DNA of 64,000 bases from Bacillus sp. es.036 (GCF_002563635.1 NZ_PDIZ01000003.1:372001-436000), one strand, 5' to 3'; counted from the stretch's first letter, positions 37,430 through 48,063 are shown. Notes: a model not told the origin generated them from the letters alone. Numbers and translations: made by a program.

Positions 37430-37860
37430 GATCGAAGCGTTATTCAGATAAAGAGTTCCACTATCTCCGTTTCTAAACGCTCGTCTGTGCTTTTCGTTAG
37501 ATCCAGCTGCAGTGGGCAGACACTCGGTCACTTCACCTTTTCATCCGAACACAAAGACCGTGTTCAAATGAAAAGGCTCCAGTGCCTGCCGTGTCTAACC
37601 GCCCACTTCCGCTTTTCGTTAGATCCAGCTGCAGCGCCCAGCCTCTCGATCGCTTCACCCCATAAAATGAACACAAAGACCGTGTTCATATTGAAGGGTT
37701 CCAGCGCTTGTCGGACCTAACCGGCCACTTCCGCTTTTCTTGTCCAGCTGCAGTGGGCAAATCCTCCGGCTGTTTCGCCCTTTCGATTGAGACAAAAAGC
37801 GTCTCATTCGAAAGGGCTCCAACATCCTGCGGATTTAACCGCCCACTTCCGCTTTTCGTT
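37430..37860. repeat. Cluster of three related intergenic palindromic repeats
   Basis: Three successive units of about 130-155 bases share the frame TCCAGCTGCAG ... ACTTCCGCTTTTC and each contains an inner hairpin, for example CCTTTTCAT..GAACAC / GTGTTC..ATGAAAAGG. The first unit (37462-37616) is repeated with one mismatch at 57929-58083. Frames open across it on the + strand are by-products of the repeats. This type of long-hairpin repeat is common between genes in Bacillaceae. Confidence 0.85.
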
Positions 37861-37965
37861 TTACCTACTACCTTTTTTGGTTTTGCTTGGTCGGTCGTTG
37901 TAGCCAGCTGTGAAGATTGCTGCTAGGAATGCCAGGATTACTACTAAAATACCCAGGAAACTCAT
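37861..37965 (-). CDS. Small single-helix membrane protein (34 residues)
   Basis: MSFLGILVVILAFLAAIFTA followed by a basic tail with Lys and Arg. GAGGAGG lies 8 bases ahead of the ATG, as strong as any site in the window. Too short for usual calling. It resembles the many tiny membrane proteins of sporulating bacilli; function unknown. Confidence 0.65.
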   Translation of the reverse strand: MSFLGILVVILAFLAAIFTAGYNDRPSKTKKGSR

Positions 37966-38139
37966 GGTCTCATCCTCCTCAGGTAAAATTGTGTCCAAAT
38001 CTACCTCTCATTATAAACCATGTGAGGTGAGGTGTGAATGTTTTGAGGGGAATTCTTGGAGATGTGGGTGGTTTGAATTGGAAAAAAATACGGTTATTCG
38101 ATAGGATAGAGATAGAAAGATAAAGGAGGCTTTTTAATT

Positions 38140-38445
38140 ATGTATGTTGTCATGAATGAATTAAAGGTGCCAGATGAAGCGAAGGACATGATGAAACAAC
38201 GTTTTGGTAAGAGCGCAGAGAGTATGAAGAATGTAGAAGGTTGTTTAGAATTTATGTTTCTGGAACAATCTGCTGAGAATGGAAAGTTAATTGTGTTTAC
38301 GAAGTGGGAAAATGAAGAGGCTTATCAGAACTGGGTACATTCCGATTCCTTCAAGAATGCTCATAAAGAAAAACGTGAATCGAAAGAGAAATCACCCGCA
38401 ACTGGTAATGAACTTAGTGAGTTTACTGTTGTCTATCATACGTAA
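38140..38445 (+). CDS. Heme-degrading monooxygenase, IsdG-like (ABM family)
   Basis: 101 residues, ferredoxin-like ABM fold. The IsdG catalytic triad Asn-Trp-His is present at equivalent spacing: Asn6 (VVMNEL), Trp65 (YQNWV) and His75 (FKNAHKEK). It should open the heme ring to release iron. AAAGGAGG ahead; no obvious Fur box seen upstream. Ends at a strong terminator. Confidence 0.88.
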   Translation: MYVVMNELKVPDEAKDMMKQRFGKSAESMKNVEGCLEFMFLEQSAENGKLIVFTKWENEEAYQNWVHSDSFKNAHKEKRESKEKSPATGNELSEFTVVYHT

Positions 38446-38450
38446 GAGTG

Positions 38451-38475
38451 AGAGCCGGCCGAGCCGGCTCTTTTT
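38451..38475 (+). terminator. Terminator
   Basis: AGAGCCGGC / GCCGGCTCT with T5. Confidence 0.9.
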
Positions 38476-38560
38476 GTTTATTTTATAAAGTTCTTGTGAT
38501 CCCTCTTTTACGTGAACTTATTTAGCCCTTATCCGTGTCTTTACGTTCAAAAAGAAAGCC

Positions 38561-38589
38561 GAATGTTATAGGACATCCCCGCATAACAT
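38561..38589 (+). promoter_or_regulatory. Possible sigma-E promoter of prkA
   Basis: GAATGTT (38561-38567) and CATAACAT (38582-38589) separated by 14 bases resemble mother-cell sigma-E elements. prkA of B. subtilis is sigma-E dependent. Confidence 0.4.
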
Positions 38590-38628
38590 GTATTAAATCC
38601 GATGAATCAAACTTGGAGGGGGCTCGTA

Positions 38629-40524
38629 ATGGATATCTTACGTAAAATCCAGCAGCATCGAGAAGATGAAAGGCGGCTGAAGTGGGAAGGAACCTTCAGC
38701 GAGTATTTAGACATTATCCGGGAACGACCTGAAGTAGCGCAGTCAGCTCATTCACGTGTTTATAATATGATAAAAGATGCCGGGATCGATGAAGTTGACG
38801 GGAAGCGTAGTTATTCTTTTTTCTCAGAAGAACTGTACGGTCTCGAGGAAGCTATCGAACGTCTTGTAGAAGAATATTTTCATCCAGCTGCCAAAAGGTT
38901 AGATGTTCGGAAACGAATTCTCTTATTGATGGGGCCAGTTAGTGGTGGTAAATCGACGCTAGTTACTGTATTGAAAAGAGGTTTAGAAAAATATTCACAT
39001 GAAGATTCAGGTGCCGTATATGCAATTAAAGGGTGTCCAATGCATGAAGATCCACTTCATTTGATTCCACATCATTTAAGAGATGAGTTCCATGAGGAAT
39101 ATGGAATACGAATTGAAGGAAGCCTCTCTCCGCTTAACGTTATGCGTCTTGAGGAGGAGTATGGTGGCCGTATTGAAGATGTCGTGATTGAACGTATTTT
39201 CTTTAACGAAGATAAGCGGACAGGTATTGGTACATTTAGTCCATCAGATCCAAAGTCGCAAGATATAGCAGACTTAACAGGGAGTATTGACTTTTCAACA
39301 ATTGCTGAGTTTGGATCGGAGTCTGACCCAAGAGCATATCGATTTGATGGCGAGTTAAATAAAGCAAATCGCGGTATGATGGAGTTCCAGGAAATGTTGA
39401 AATGTGATGAGAAGTTTCTATGGCATTTGCTGTCACTCACACAAGAAGGGAATTTCAAGGCCGGGCGCTTTGCTTTAATTTCGGCGGATGAATTAGTTGT
39501 GGCCCATACGAATGAAGCGGAGTACCGTTCATTTATATCGAACAAAAAGAATGAAGCTCTTCACTCTCGTATTATTGTTATGCCGGTTCCATATAACTTG
39601 AAAGTTAGTCAGGAAGAACGTATTTATGAGAAAATGATTCGTGAAAGCGATGTGGCAGATGTTCATATTGCCCCGCATGCTCTTAGAGTGGCTGCCATTT
39701 TCTCCATCTTGACGAGGTTAAAAGATACGAATCGTCAGGGAGTAGATCTTGTTAAGAAGATGCGACTCTATGATGGAGAAATCGTGGAAGGGTTTAATCA
39801 GGTAGATGTGGATGAGCTTCATAAAGAGCATTCAGATGAAGGGATGAGCGGAATTGATCCACGGTATGTCATTAACCGGATTTCTTCCACCATTATAAGA
39901 AAAGAAGTACCGTCCATTAATGCACTAGATGTATTACGTTCATTGAAGGATGGACTAGATCAACATGCTTCTATTTCGAAAGAAGACAAAGAGCGCTATA
40001 TGAATTTCATCTCGATCGCACGTAAAGAATATGATGAAATTGCGAAGAAGGAAGTACAGAAAGCTTTTGTATACTCCTATGAAGAAAGTGCGAAAACGTT
40101 AATGGATAACTATCTTGATAACGTAGAAGCATACTGTAATAAAAATAAATTGCGTGATCCACTGACTGGTGAAGAAATGAGTCCAGATGACAAACTCATG
40201 CGTTCGATTGAGGAGCAAATCGGAATTTCTGAAAATGCGAAGAAAGCATTCCGTGAAGAGATCTTGATTCGAATCTCTGCTTACGCAAGGAAAGGTAAGA
40301 AATTTGATTACAATTCTCATGAGCGTTTAAGAGAAGCGATTCAGAAGAAATTGTTTGCAGACTTAAAAGATGTCGTAAAAATTACAACTTCATCTAAAAC
40401 ACCAAATGAGAACCAACTCAAAAAAATCAATGAGGTTATTGCTTGTCTTATTGATGAACATGGCTACAATTCGATTTCAGCCAACGAACTGCTCCGTTAT
40501 GTTGGAAGTCTCCTAAACCGATAA
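38629..40524 (+). CDS. prkA: PrkA serine protein kinase / AAA+ protein
   Basis: 631 residues, same length as B. subtilis PrkA. The AAA+ part contains Walker A GPVSGGKST at 102-110; the C-terminal third is the kinase-like PrkA domain. Expressed in the mother cell during sporulation in B. subtilis and linked to sigma-K activation; PrkA, YhbH and SpoVR orthologues are functionally linked across bacteria, and all three lie in this window. Start ATG 38629 follows TTGGAGGGGG. Confidence 0.96.
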   Translation: MDILRKIQQHREDERRLKWEGTFSEYLDIIRERPEVAQSAHSRVYNMIKDAGIDEVDGKRSYSFFSEELYGLEEAIERLVEEYFHPAAKRLDVRKRILLLMGPVSGGKSTLVTVLKRGLEKYSHEDSGAVYAIKGCPMHEDPLHLIPHHLRDEFHEEYGIRIEGSLSPLNVMRLEEEYGGRIEDVVIERIFFNEDKRTGIGTFSPSDPKSQDIADLTGSIDFSTIAEFGSESDPRAYRFDGELNKANRGMMEFQEMLKCDEKFLWHLLSLTQEGNFKAGRFALISADELVVAHTNEAEYRSFISNKKNEALHSRIIVMPVPYNLKVSQEERIYEKMIRESDVADVHIAPHALRVAAIFSILTRLKDTNRQGVDLVKKMRLYDGEIVEGFNQVDVDELHKEHSDEGMSGIDPRYVINRISSTIIRKEVPSINALDVLRSLKDGLDQHASISKEDKERYMNFISIARKEYDEIAKKEVQKAFVYSYEESAKTLMDNYLDNVEAYCNKNKLRDPLTGEEMSPDDKLMRSIEEQIGISENAKKAFREEILIRISAYARKGKKFDYNSHERLREAIQKKLFADLKDVVKITTSSKTPNENQLKKINEVIACLIDEHGYNSISANELLRYVGSLLNR

Positions 40525-40529
40525 TTTTC

Positions 40530-40562
40530 AAAAAGCATACCTCAAAAGGGGGTATGCTTTTT
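40530..40562 (+). terminator. Terminator after prkA
   Basis: AAAAAGCATACC / GGTATGCTTTTT hairpin. Confidence 0.9.
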
Positions 40563-40681
40563 GGAATGTATGAATGTGCCAAAACATTCTTTATGTAATC
40601 GCTTACCAAGGCGGGTGCGCTTGTGCCAGCTAATTAGGAGTGATAGATTAGACGTAAAGACGTATTGAAAAGAGGTTTGAG

Positions 40682-41239
40682 ATGGAGAAGGAACGCAATC
40701 CGCTTTGGGAGTGGATAAAGGCTTTTTCAATAGCTGTCGTCCTGGCGATTGTTATTCGTGAATTTCTCATCACGAATTATGTGGTACACGGCGAATCGAT
40801 GATGCCAACGATTCAAGACGGGAATCGTTTAATAATTAATAAAATTGGCTACGAAGTATCTGAGCCTGATCGGTTTGATCTTGTCGTATTTCATGCGAAC
40901 GAACAAGAAGATTATATTAAGAGAGTGATTGGTCTCCCGGGGGATACAATCGAATACAAAAATGATCATCTGTATGTAAACGGCGAGAAGATGAGTGAAC
41001 CTTATCTTGAACGGTACAAGGATGAGATATTTAACGGTAATTTAACGGAAAACTTCAATCTTGAAGATAAAACAGGCAAAATGAAGGTTCCAGAGAACTC
41101 TTTATTTTTAATGGGTGATAATCGGAGACATAGTTATGATAGTCGGCATATTGGTTTTGTACCAATGGATCAAGTAGTTGGAGAAGTAAACCTTCGTTAT
41201 TGGCCACTTGAAAAATTCGACTTCACGTTCGAAAAATGA
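40682..41239 (+). CDS. sipS: Type I signal peptidase
   Basis: 185 residues. One N-terminal membrane anchor (about 12-30), catalytic Ser39 in VVHGESMMPT and Lys80 in YIKRVIGLPGD, plus the GDNRRHSYDSRHIGFV box. Cleaves signal peptides outside the membrane. Gram-positive P-type. The paralogue (SipS, T, U, V) cannot be fixed from sequence alone. Confidence 0.93.
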   Translation: MEKERNPLWEWIKAFSIAVVLAIVIREFLITNYVVHGESMMPTIQDGNRLIINKIGYEVSEPDRFDLVVFHANEQEDYIKRVIGLPGDTIEYKNDHLYVNGEKMSEPYLERYKDEIFNGNLTENFNLEDKTGKMKVPENSLFLMGDNRRHSYDSRHIGFVPMDQVVGEVNLRYWPLEKFDFTFEK

Positions 41240-41298
41240 AGTGCAAATAGGTTAATAATGATGAGATCTGGGTACGTAGATTAATGAGGTGATGCATG

Positions 41299-41466
41299 AT
41301 GGCAGACCGAAAAGATAAACCGGACAATAGCTCAATGGCAATGGATGAAAAGGAAATGCAGGCGCTTGGTAAAGAGATGGAAGAACTAGAGACAAATGAT
41401 GAACTTAAGAAAAAGGGTCGTCGTCCAGACCCAGTTCAACATGAAGAGAAAGCCGATGAAAAATAA
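41299..41466 (+). CDS. Small acidic hypothetical protein (55 residues)
   Basis: MADRKDKPDNSSMAMDEKEM and on, very hydrophilic; AATGAGGTG ahead of the ATG and a terminator directly behind the stop. Probably a real small gene of unknown role. Confidence 0.6.
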   Translation: MADRKDKPDNSSMAMDEKEMQALGKEMEELETNDELKKKGRRPDPVQHEEKADEK

Positions 41467-41490
41467 CTCCCAACCGGGGGTTATTTTTTT
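41465..41490 (+). terminator. Terminator
   Basis: AACTCCC / GGGGGTT hairpin with T7. Confidence 0.8.
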
Positions 41491-41605
41491 GGGGAATAAT
41501 CGTAGGAATAGCAAAAGAGGGAAGGAAGGGTCAATATTTTGTCCAAATCCAATAAGAAGTTTGATAAAACGTTAATTTGTCAGAATTAATTGTCAATTAT
41601 CGCTT

Positions 41606-41632
41606 GTATTTGCATAGGATAAAGTATACTAT
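41606..41632 (+). promoter_or_regulatory. Possible sigma-E promoter of yhbH
   Basis: GTATTT (41606) and TATACTAT (41625-41632) with about 13 bases between. The leader then carries a GATCATCGATC-type inverted repeat near 41690. Weak evidence except for the known sigma-E control of yhbH. Confidence 0.35.
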
Positions 41633-41752
41633 TCAACGCAGCCAGGGATGTCCATATAAGGATGCTGCTTTTGAACAATCATCATGAGCGATCATCGATC
41701 ATTGAATAAATTTCCGATAGAAATTTTATTTTTTTAAGGAGGGGAATAAGGC

Positions 41753-42922
41753 ATGAAAGACAAGAATTCCAACAATTTCGTCGTCTCTCAGGAGAATTGG
41801 TCCCTCCACCGAAAAGGCTATCAGGATCAACAACGCCATGCCGAAAAAGTTCAGGATGCTATCCAAAACAATCTCCCGGATCTCATCAGTGAAGAGAACA
41901 TTATTCTTTCCAACGGTCGAGATGTCATTAAAATACCAATTCGATCACTTGATGAATATAAAATTCGTTACAACTATGATAAATCAAAGCACGTTGGGCA
42001 GGGCGAAGGCGATAGCCAGGTGGGAGACGTAGTAGCACGTGATGGCTCCGGCGAAAAGCAACCAGGAGCAGGTAAGGGTGAGGGAGCCGGTGATCAACCT
42101 GGAGAAGATTACTACGAAGCAGAAGTGTCGCTTGTAGAACTTCAGGATATCCTATTTAAAGAACTTGAATTGCCGAATTTACGTGAAAAAGAAACAGCAG
42201 ATGTTGTCCAGAAAAAAGTAGAATTTAACGATATTCGAAAAACTGGTCTAATGGGTAATATTGATAAAAAACGTACCATATTAACTGCGTATAAGCGAAA
42301 TGCCATTAGCGGTAAACCAGCAATTACACCGATCTATCAAGATGACCTTCGTTTTAAAACATGGAATGAAGAAATTAAGCGTGAGTCAAAAGCGGTTGTT
42401 TTGGCGATGATGGATACAAGTGGCTCGATGGGAAAATGGGAAAAGTATATGGCTAGAAGCTTTTTCTTCTGGATGTCTCGTTTTCTTAGGTCAAAATACG
42501 AAACAGTGGAGATCGAGTTTATCGCTCATCATACAGAAGCAAAAGTCGTCACAGAAGACGATTTTTTTTCAAAAGGAGAAAGCGGTGGAACGATTTGTTC
42601 ATCCGCTTATCGAAAAGCACTTGAATTAATTGATGAAAAGTATTCTCCATCTCGTTATAACATCTATCCATTCCACTTCTCAGATGGCGATAATTTAACG
42701 TCTGATAACACAAGATGCGTTAAACTGGTGAATCAAATCATGAAGGTATCCAATATGTTCGGATATGGAGAAGTAAATGCTTATAACAGACACTCTACAC
42801 TAATGAGCGCTTATAAGAATATCCATGACCCGAAATTTAGGCATTATATTTTAAAAGAGAAAAAAGATGTTTACCATGCCATGAAAAGTTTCTTTCGAAA
42901 AGAAGAAGAAGTTCGTTCATAA
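41753..42922 (+). CDS. yhbH: Sporulation protein YhbH (DUF444)
   Basis: 389 residues. N-terminal Gly-rich, charged region (about 90-130) and a C-terminal von Willebrand A-like domain with the metal-site motif [12 protein letters not shown] and [16 protein letters not shown]. Belongs to the YhbH/YeaH family that accompanies PrkA and SpoVR. Start behind AAGGAGGGG. Confidence 0.95.
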   Translation: MKDKNSNNFVVSQENWSLHRKGYQDQQRHAEKVQDAIQNNLPDLISEENIILSNGRDVIKIPIRSLDEYKIRYNYDKSKHVGQGEGDSQVGDVVARDGSGEKQPGAGKGEGAGDQPGEDYYEAEVSLVELQDILFKELELPNLREKETADVVQKKVEFNDIRKTGLMGNIDKKRTILTAYKRNAISGKPAITPIYQDDLRFKTWNEEIKRESKAVVLAMMDTSGSMGKWEKYMARSFFFWMSRFLRSKYETVEIEFIAHHTEAKVVTEDDFFSKGESGGTICSSAYRKALELIDEKYSPSRYNIYPFHFSDGDNLTSDNTRCVKLVNQIMKVSNMFGYGEVNAYNRHSTLMSAYKNIHDPKFRHYILKEKKDVYHAMKSFFRKEEEVRS

Positions 42923-42950
42923 AACTTCCCTGAAATGGGGAGTTTTTTCT
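42921..42950 (+). terminator. Terminator after yhbH
   Basis: AAAACTTCCC / GGGGAGTTTTTT hairpin. Confidence 0.85.
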
Positions 42951-43046
42951 TTTGGTATGCAAAGTAACGGATTACCAGCAACATTATGCTTTTAGTTAAG
43001 AAAGGAAAGAGCATACTAATGGGAAGAAAAAATAGGAGGGACGATG

Positions 43047-43916
43047 ATGAAGTTTTTAATCGCTCTTTTTTTCTCCCATCTTATCCTATTACAAATGCCG
43101 TATCTCGTGACTGCAGAAACAAATTTGGTTGAGGTTCACTTTCTGGATGTTGGACAGGCTGATAGTATTTTCATTACATTTGGAGAAGAAACAATGTTAG
43201 TGGACGCAGGCGATAATGGTGATGGGGGAATGGTAACCAATTATTTAAAAGAGCTAGGAGTTAAGCAATTGGATTATCTCGTAGCTACTCACCCTCACCA
43301 CGATCATATCGGTGGCATGGATGAGGTGATAAAAGGTTTTGAAGTGGAACGGGTGCTGATGCCAGATGTATCTTATCCAACTACTCATTATAAATCTTTA
43401 CTCAAGGAATTGAAGAAAAAAGACATTCCTGTTACGACGGCGCACGAAGGCGTGAAGATAAAACTTGGGCGTCGTGTTAGTGTACAGGTGATTTCACCTT
43501 CTGAAAATGCTGAGTACGAGGATTTTAACGACTATAGTGCAGTTCTGCGTCTTAAACATGGGGATAATCGTTTTTTATTTATGGGGGATGCCGGTGTAGA
43601 AGTGGAAAAGCAAATGCTCGATGGATTGAAAAAGAAGCATCTAGTATCTGAAGTGTTGAAAGTGGGCCATCACGGAGCAAACTCTGCGACTACAGAAGCG
43701 TTTATAAAAGCTGTGAGTCCTGAAACTGCTGTGATTTCAGTCGGAAAAGATAACCGGTATCATTTTCCTGATAGTGATGTGCTTCAAAGGTTGCGTGGGA
43801 ATGATATTTCCATTCTTAGAACGGATCAAATCGGAACAATTATTGCAACAAGTGACGGAAAGAATATTAGCTTCCATACCGAAAATAATCTTATCTCACA
43901 TAAAAAGGAAAAATAA
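43047..43916 (+). CDS. Secreted ComEC/Rec2-like metallo-beta-lactamase-fold hydrolase
   Basis: 289 residues (ATG 43044 one codon earlier is equally readable). Signal peptide of about 24 residues, then FLDVGQADSIFI, the metal site THPHHDHIGG (about 81-90), GDAG near 190 and GHHGANSAT near 220, as in the extracellular hydrolase part of ComEC. Lacks the membrane channel part, so it is a free-standing secreted hydrolase, possibly a nuclease or phosphodiesterase. Confidence 0.9.
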   Translation: MKFLIALFFSHLILLQMPYLVTAETNLVEVHFLDVGQADSIFITFGEETMLVDAGDNGDGGMVTNYLKELGVKQLDYLVATHPHHDHIGGMDEVIKGFEVERVLMPDVSYPTTHYKSLLKELKKKDIPVTTAHEGVKIKLGRRVSVQVISPSENAEYEDFNDYSAVLRLKHGDNRFLFMGDAGVEVEKQMLDGLKKKHLVSEVLKVGHHGANSATTEAFIKAVSPETAVISVGKDNRYHFPDSDVLQRLRGNDISILRTDQIGTIIATSDGKNISFHTENNLISHKKEK

Positions 43917-44000
43917 TATATTTGAATTGAGCCTACACTATAACGGTGGAAGGCAATGCCTTTCCAAACTCAATGATCATACAACCTGGGAGGAATGCTT

Positions 44001-44432
44001 GTGCAAAACAATCTGCAAAATCTCATGTCTAAGAACATTGTGTCTGTAACGCCAGAGCAGTCCATTCAAGAAGCAGCCGCGTTAATGAACCAACACAACA
44101 TTGGCTCATTACCAGTAATGAAGAACGGTCAGCTTTATGGAATGGTCACGGATCGTGATATTACAACTCGTGCCACTGCGACTGGAGGAAATGCTAACTG
44201 TCAGGTGAGTCAATGTATGTCTGATAACATTGTTTCAGCCACTTCTAACATGAGTGCAGAAGAAGCTGCGGCTTTGATGGCTCAGAATCAAATCCGTCGC
44301 TTGCCTGTTGTAGAAAACAATCAGGTTGTTGGAATGGTGTCACTTGGAGATTTTGCAACCAAAACACCTGATCAGCAAGAAGCGGGTACAGCGCTATCAA
44401 GCATTTCTCAGAATGGTGCTCCAAAGGCGTAA
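44001..44432 (+). CDS. Two-CBS-domain protein
   Basis: 143 residues if GTG 44001 is the start: GGGAGGA lies 7 bases ahead of it but touches ATG 43995. Two CBS repeats, each with a V-x-x-x-x-S/A-hydrophobic-x-E-A-A pattern (about 10-60 and 75-125) and a G-M-V-[TS] core. Stand-alone CBS pairs bind adenine nucleotides and act as sensors. Confidence 0.9.
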   Translation: MQNNLQNLMSKNIVSVTPEQSIQEAAALMNQHNIGSLPVMKNGQLYGMVTDRDITTRATATGGNANCQVSQCMSDNIVSATSNMSAEEAAALMAQNQIRRLPVVENNQVVGMVSLGDFATKTPDQQEAGTALSSISQNGAPKA

Positions 44433-44437
44433 AGCCA

Positions 44438-44470
44438 GGGAGACTGACGACGTCAGTCTCCTCTCTTTTT
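44438..44470 (+). terminator. Terminator
   Basis: GGAGACTGAC / GTCAGTCTCC hairpin with T-run. Confidence 0.9.
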
Positions 44471-44547
44471 ACATATGATAAAATTAAGGTACAAACAGCC
44501 ATAAAAAGGGTACATAGTAAAATAGATCTAAAGTGGAGGGAAAGCAG

Positions 44548-46083
44548 ATGTCAGAATTAGACGTATCGAAATTCGAAAAAAAGATTGAGATCAGGCAAAT
44601 TCATCACGAGGATATCGAAGAAATCCTAGCGTTACAAAAAAAGTGTTTTCCTGGAATGGATCCCTGGAAAAGAGAACACCTGGAAAGTCACCTTGATATC
44701 TTTCCGGAAGGTCAGTTTTGTGTAGAGCTTGAGGGAGAAATTATTGGTTCCTGTTCAAGTCTGATGGTTAACTTTGATGAGTACGATGATCAGCATACAT
44801 GGGACGATATTACAGATGAAGGTTATATTACAAACCATAATCCAGATGGCTATAACCTATATGGAATTGAAGTAATGGTTCATCCTGAATATAGAAGAAT
44901 GAAGATCGGCAAGCGCTTATACGATGCACGTAAAGATCTTGCACGTGAATTAAATGTTAAGAGTATCATAATCGGTGGACGAATTCCGAATTATCATAAA
45001 CATGCAGATGAAATGAAGGCATCTGAATATGTGGAGGAAGTGAAATTCCAAAATATTTATGATCCGGTGTTAACGTTCCAGTTAATGAATGGTTTTAACG
45101 TGATGAGAATCAATCCAAACTACTTACCAGACGATAAAGCGTCAAAGCAGTTCGCTACGTTAATGGAATGGAATAACGTTGAATATAAGGCAGTGACAAG
45201 AAGACACTTTAGGTCCTCTTTCCCTGTAAGGATTTGTGCCATTCAATATGCCATGAAGAAGATATCTTCCTTTGAGGAATTTGCAAACCAGGTAGAATAT
45301 TATGTAGATGTGGCAGCTGATTTTGGCTCTGATTTTGCAGTCTTCCCAGAGATCTTTACAACACAACTTATGTCGTTTATGGATGAGAAAATTCCAAGTA
45401 AAGCCGTGCGTAAATTAACAGAGTATACAGAGCCTTACATTGAACTTTTCACTGAATTAGCAGTTAAGTACAATGTGAACATTATTGGTGGCTCTCACTT
45501 TGTATTAGAGGATGAAAAAATCTACAATATAGCCTATTTGTTTAGAAGAGACGGAACGATTGAAAAACAGTACAAAATCCATGTTACACCGAATGAGCGT
45601 CGCTGGTGGGGCATCCACGGTTCTGATGGGATCGAAGTTTTCGATACAGACTGTGGCAAAATCGCAATTCAAATTTGTTATGATATTGAATTTCCAGAGC
45701 TCGGTCGGATTGCAACGGATAAAGGGGCAAATATACTGTTTACACCTTTTTGTACCGATGATCGTCAAGGATATTTACGCGTCCGATACTGCGCGCAGGC
45801 TAGAGCGGTTGAAAATCAAATTTATACAGTGATTGCTGGTACAATTGGCAACCTTTCTCAAGTAGAGAATATGGATGTTCAGTATGCGCAATCCGGCATT
45901 TTTACGCCATCTGACTTTGCATTTTCAAGAGACGGCATTGCGGGAGAGTGTCACCCGAATATTGAAACTGTCGTTGTAGGGGATGTCGATCTTGAAATTC
46001 TAAGAAGGCAGCGTCAGTCTGGAACGGTTCGTCAATTACGAGATCGTCGAAAAGACTTATATGAAATTCATTATAAAAAGTAA
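44548..46083 (+). CDS. Fused GNAT acetyltransferase and carbon-nitrogen hydrolase
   Basis: 511 residues. N-terminal GNAT domain (about 10-210; VMVHPEYRRMKIGKRLYDA is the acetyl-CoA loop) and C-terminal nitrilase-like domain (about 225-505) with Glu in FPEIF, Lys in YKIHVTP and Cys in QICYDIEFPE forming the Glu-Lys-Cys triad. Reactions unknown. ATG 44548 has TGGAGGG 8 bases ahead; GTG 44533 would overlap it. Confidence 0.92.
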   Translation: MSELDVSKFEKKIEIRQIHHEDIEEILALQKKCFPGMDPWKREHLESHLDIFPEGQFCVELEGEIIGSCSSLMVNFDEYDDQHTWDDITDEGYITNHNPDGYNLYGIEVMVHPEYRRMKIGKRLYDARKDLARELNVKSIIIGGRIPNYHKHADEMKASEYVEEVKFQNIYDPVLTFQLMNGFNVMRINPNYLPDDKASKQFATLMEWNNVEYKAVTRRHFRSSFPVRICAIQYAMKKISSFEEFANQVEYYVDVAADFGSDFAVFPEIFTTQLMSFMDEKIPSKAVRKLTEYTEPYIELFTELAVKYNVNIIGGSHFVLEDEKIYNIAYLFRRDGTIEKQYKIHVTPNERRWWGIHGSDGIEVFDTDCGKIAIQICYDIEFPELGRIATDKGANILFTPFCTDDRQGYLRVRYCAQARAVENQIYTVIAGTIGNLSQVENMDVQYAQSGIFTPSDFAFSRDGIAGECHPNIETVVVGDVDLEILRRQRQSGTVRQLRDRRKDLYEIHYKK

Positions 46084-46105
46084 GCCTCAACGGCTTGCTT
46101 TTTTT
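46082..46105 (+). terminator. Terminator
   Basis: AAGCC-TCAAC-GGCTT hairpin with T7. Confidence 0.8.
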
Positions 46106-46277
46106 GTCGGTTTTTAGGAAATGGTGTCTTTTTCCTAAATAGCATTGGCTGATCAAACAATTCGTATTATGATTAAGTAAGAATAGGAGAAAATCTGACC
46201 AAAAGGAAGGACTTCAGTCGGTTTTCTAGAAATGATACAAACGTGATAAAGAAGCTATACATAACGGGAGGAAAAAA

Positions 46278-48014
46278 ATGGACTGGAAAAACGCGTACAA
46301 GAGATGGACATCAGCAACTTCACTTGATGAGGAATTAAAAAAGGATCTAGAAGCTCTTAGTGGACAGGGTAAAGCACTTGAAGATGCTTTTTACAAAAAC
46401 CTTGAGTTTGGAACAGGTGGGATGCGCGGAGAAATCGGTCCTGGTACTAATCGTATGAACCTATATACGATACGTAAGGCGTCTGAAGGCCTAGCGCAAT
46501 ACATAGATGCAAACGGGGAGGAATATCAAAAACGAGGAGTAGCCATTGCATACGATTCACGTCACAAGTCACCTGAGTTCGCCATGGAAGCCGCTAAGAC
46601 GTTAGCGACACATGGGATTCAAACATATGTCTTTGAAGAGCTACGCCCTACACCAGAGCTTTCTTTTGCTGTTCGAATGTTAAATGCCTGTGCTGGAATC
46701 GTTATCACAGCCAGTCATAATCCGCCAGAGTATAATGGGTACAAAGTATATGGCGAAGATGGAGGACAACTTCCTCCTAAAGCTGCTTCAGAAGTGATTT
46801 CATATGTAGACGGCATAGAGAATGAGTTAGAGGTGACCGTTTCTTCTGAACAAGAATTAAAAGACAAAGGACTCATTCAAATGATTGGCGCAGAGATTGA
46901 TCGTCAATACGTTGAGCAATTAAAAACGCTTCGCGTGAACCAATCACTACTTTCTGAAATGGGTGAGCAGTTAAAGATCGTCTTCACTCCTTTACATGGA
47001 ACAGCTAATATCCCTGTTAGAGAAGGATTAAAAGCTTATGGTTTTAACAATGTGACGGTGGTAAAGGAACAGGAGATGCCAGATCCTAACTTCTCTACTG
47101 TTTCTTCTCCAAATCCGGAAGAGCATGCAGCATTTGAACTTGCAATTCAATACGGCGAGCAGCAAGATGCTGACATTCTTTTAGCTACTGACCCTGATGC
47201 TGATCGCGTTGGTGTAGCTGTAAAGAACAAAGAAGGTAAATATGTTGTTCTTACTGGGAATCAAACTGGTGCTCTTCTGTTGAATTATATTATTACTCAG
47301 AAAAAAGAAAATGGTGAACTTCCACAAAATGGCGCAGTCCTAAAGACAATTGTTACTTCTGAAATCGGTCGTAAGATTGCAGAAGACAATGGCCTGACTT
47401 CATATGATACGTTAACTGGATTTAAATTCATTGGCGAGAAAATAAAAGAGTTTGAAACGACTGGGGAGCATACTTTCTTATTCGGATATGAAGAGAGCTA
47501 TGGTTACCTTGTTGGAGACTTTGTTCGAGACAAAGATGCTGTTCAAGCGTGTCTTGTCGCCGCAGAAGTTGCTGCATTTTACAAATCCAAAGGGATGACA
47601 CTTTATGAAGGACTTCTCGAGGTATTCGAACAATATGGCTATTATCAAGAAGGGCTGGAATCACTAACACTTAAAGGGAAAGAAGGCGCTGAAAAAATCG
47701 TATCTTTACTTGCGAAGTTTCGTGAAGAGCCACCTACTGAAGCAGCTGGATTAACTGTTCAAAGCGTAGAAGACTACGAGATAAGTAAACGAACTTATTT
47801 AGGTCAAGATAAGAGTGAACAAATTGATTTGCCTACTTCAAATGTATTAAAGTATAAACTTGAAGATGGATCATGGTTCTGTCTGCGACCTTCAGGAACC
47901 GAGCCAAAGGTGAAGTTTTATTTTGGAGTGAATGGCGATAATCTAGAACACAGTCAGGATAAATTGGCTGATCTTAGAAAATCTGTGATGAGTAAGGTGA
48001 ATGACCGGTTATAA
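46278..48014 (+). CDS. pgcA: Alpha-phosphoglucomutase / phosphomannomutase
   Basis: 578 residues, close to B. subtilis PgcA. Catalytic phosphoserine Ser146 in TASHNPP, metal loop DPDADRVG near 310, sugar loop GYEESYGY near 405 and phosphate-binding RPSGTEPK near 540. Interconverts glucose 1- and 6-phosphate, feeding UDP-glucose for wall teichoic acid and glycolipid synthesis. GGGAGG ahead. Confidence 0.96.
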   Translation: MDWKNAYKRWTSATSLDEELKKDLEALSGQGKALEDAFYKNLEFGTGGMRGEIGPGTNRMNLYTIRKASEGLAQYIDANGEEYQKRGVAIAYDSRHKSPEFAMEAAKTLATHGIQTYVFEELRPTPELSFAVRMLNACAGIVITASHNPPEYNGYKVYGEDGGQLPPKAASEVISYVDGIENELEVTVSSEQELKDKGLIQMIGAEIDRQYVEQLKTLRVNQSLLSEMGEQLKIVFTPLHGTANIPVREGLKAYGFNNVTVVKEQEMPDPNFSTVSSPNPEEHAAFELAIQYGEQQDADILLATDPDADRVGVAVKNKEGKYVVLTGNQTGALLLNYIITQKKENGELPQNGAVLKTIVTSEIGRKIAEDNGLTSYDTLTGFKFIGEKIKEFETTGEHTFLFGYEESYGYLVGDFVRDKDAVQACLVAAEVAAFYKSKGMTLYEGLLEVFEQYGYYQEGLESLTLKGKEGAEKIVSLLAKFREEPPTEAAGLTVQSVEDYEISKRTYLGQDKSEQIDLPTSNVLKYKLEDGSWFCLRPSGTEPKVKFYFGVNGDNLEHSQDKLADLRKSVMSKVNDRL

Positions 48015-48029
48015 TAGGATAGTGATGAA

Positions 48030-48063
48030 AGAAAACCAGGACAATGTTCGTCCTGGTTTTCTT
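48030..48063 (+). terminator. Terminator after pgcA
   Basis: GAAAACCAGGAC / GTCCTGGTTTTC hairpin. Confidence 0.88.

Noticed and set aside
37430-37860. Possible CRISPR array
   Set aside because: Units are about 130-155 bases, unequal, with internal hairpins and no constant short repeat/unique spacer pattern; no cas genes in the window.
37421-38104. Three + strand frames with shared SSCSGQTLGHFTFSSEHKDR-like text
   Set aside because: They are translations of the palindromic intergenic repeats; the same peptide appears at 57954 only because the repeat does.
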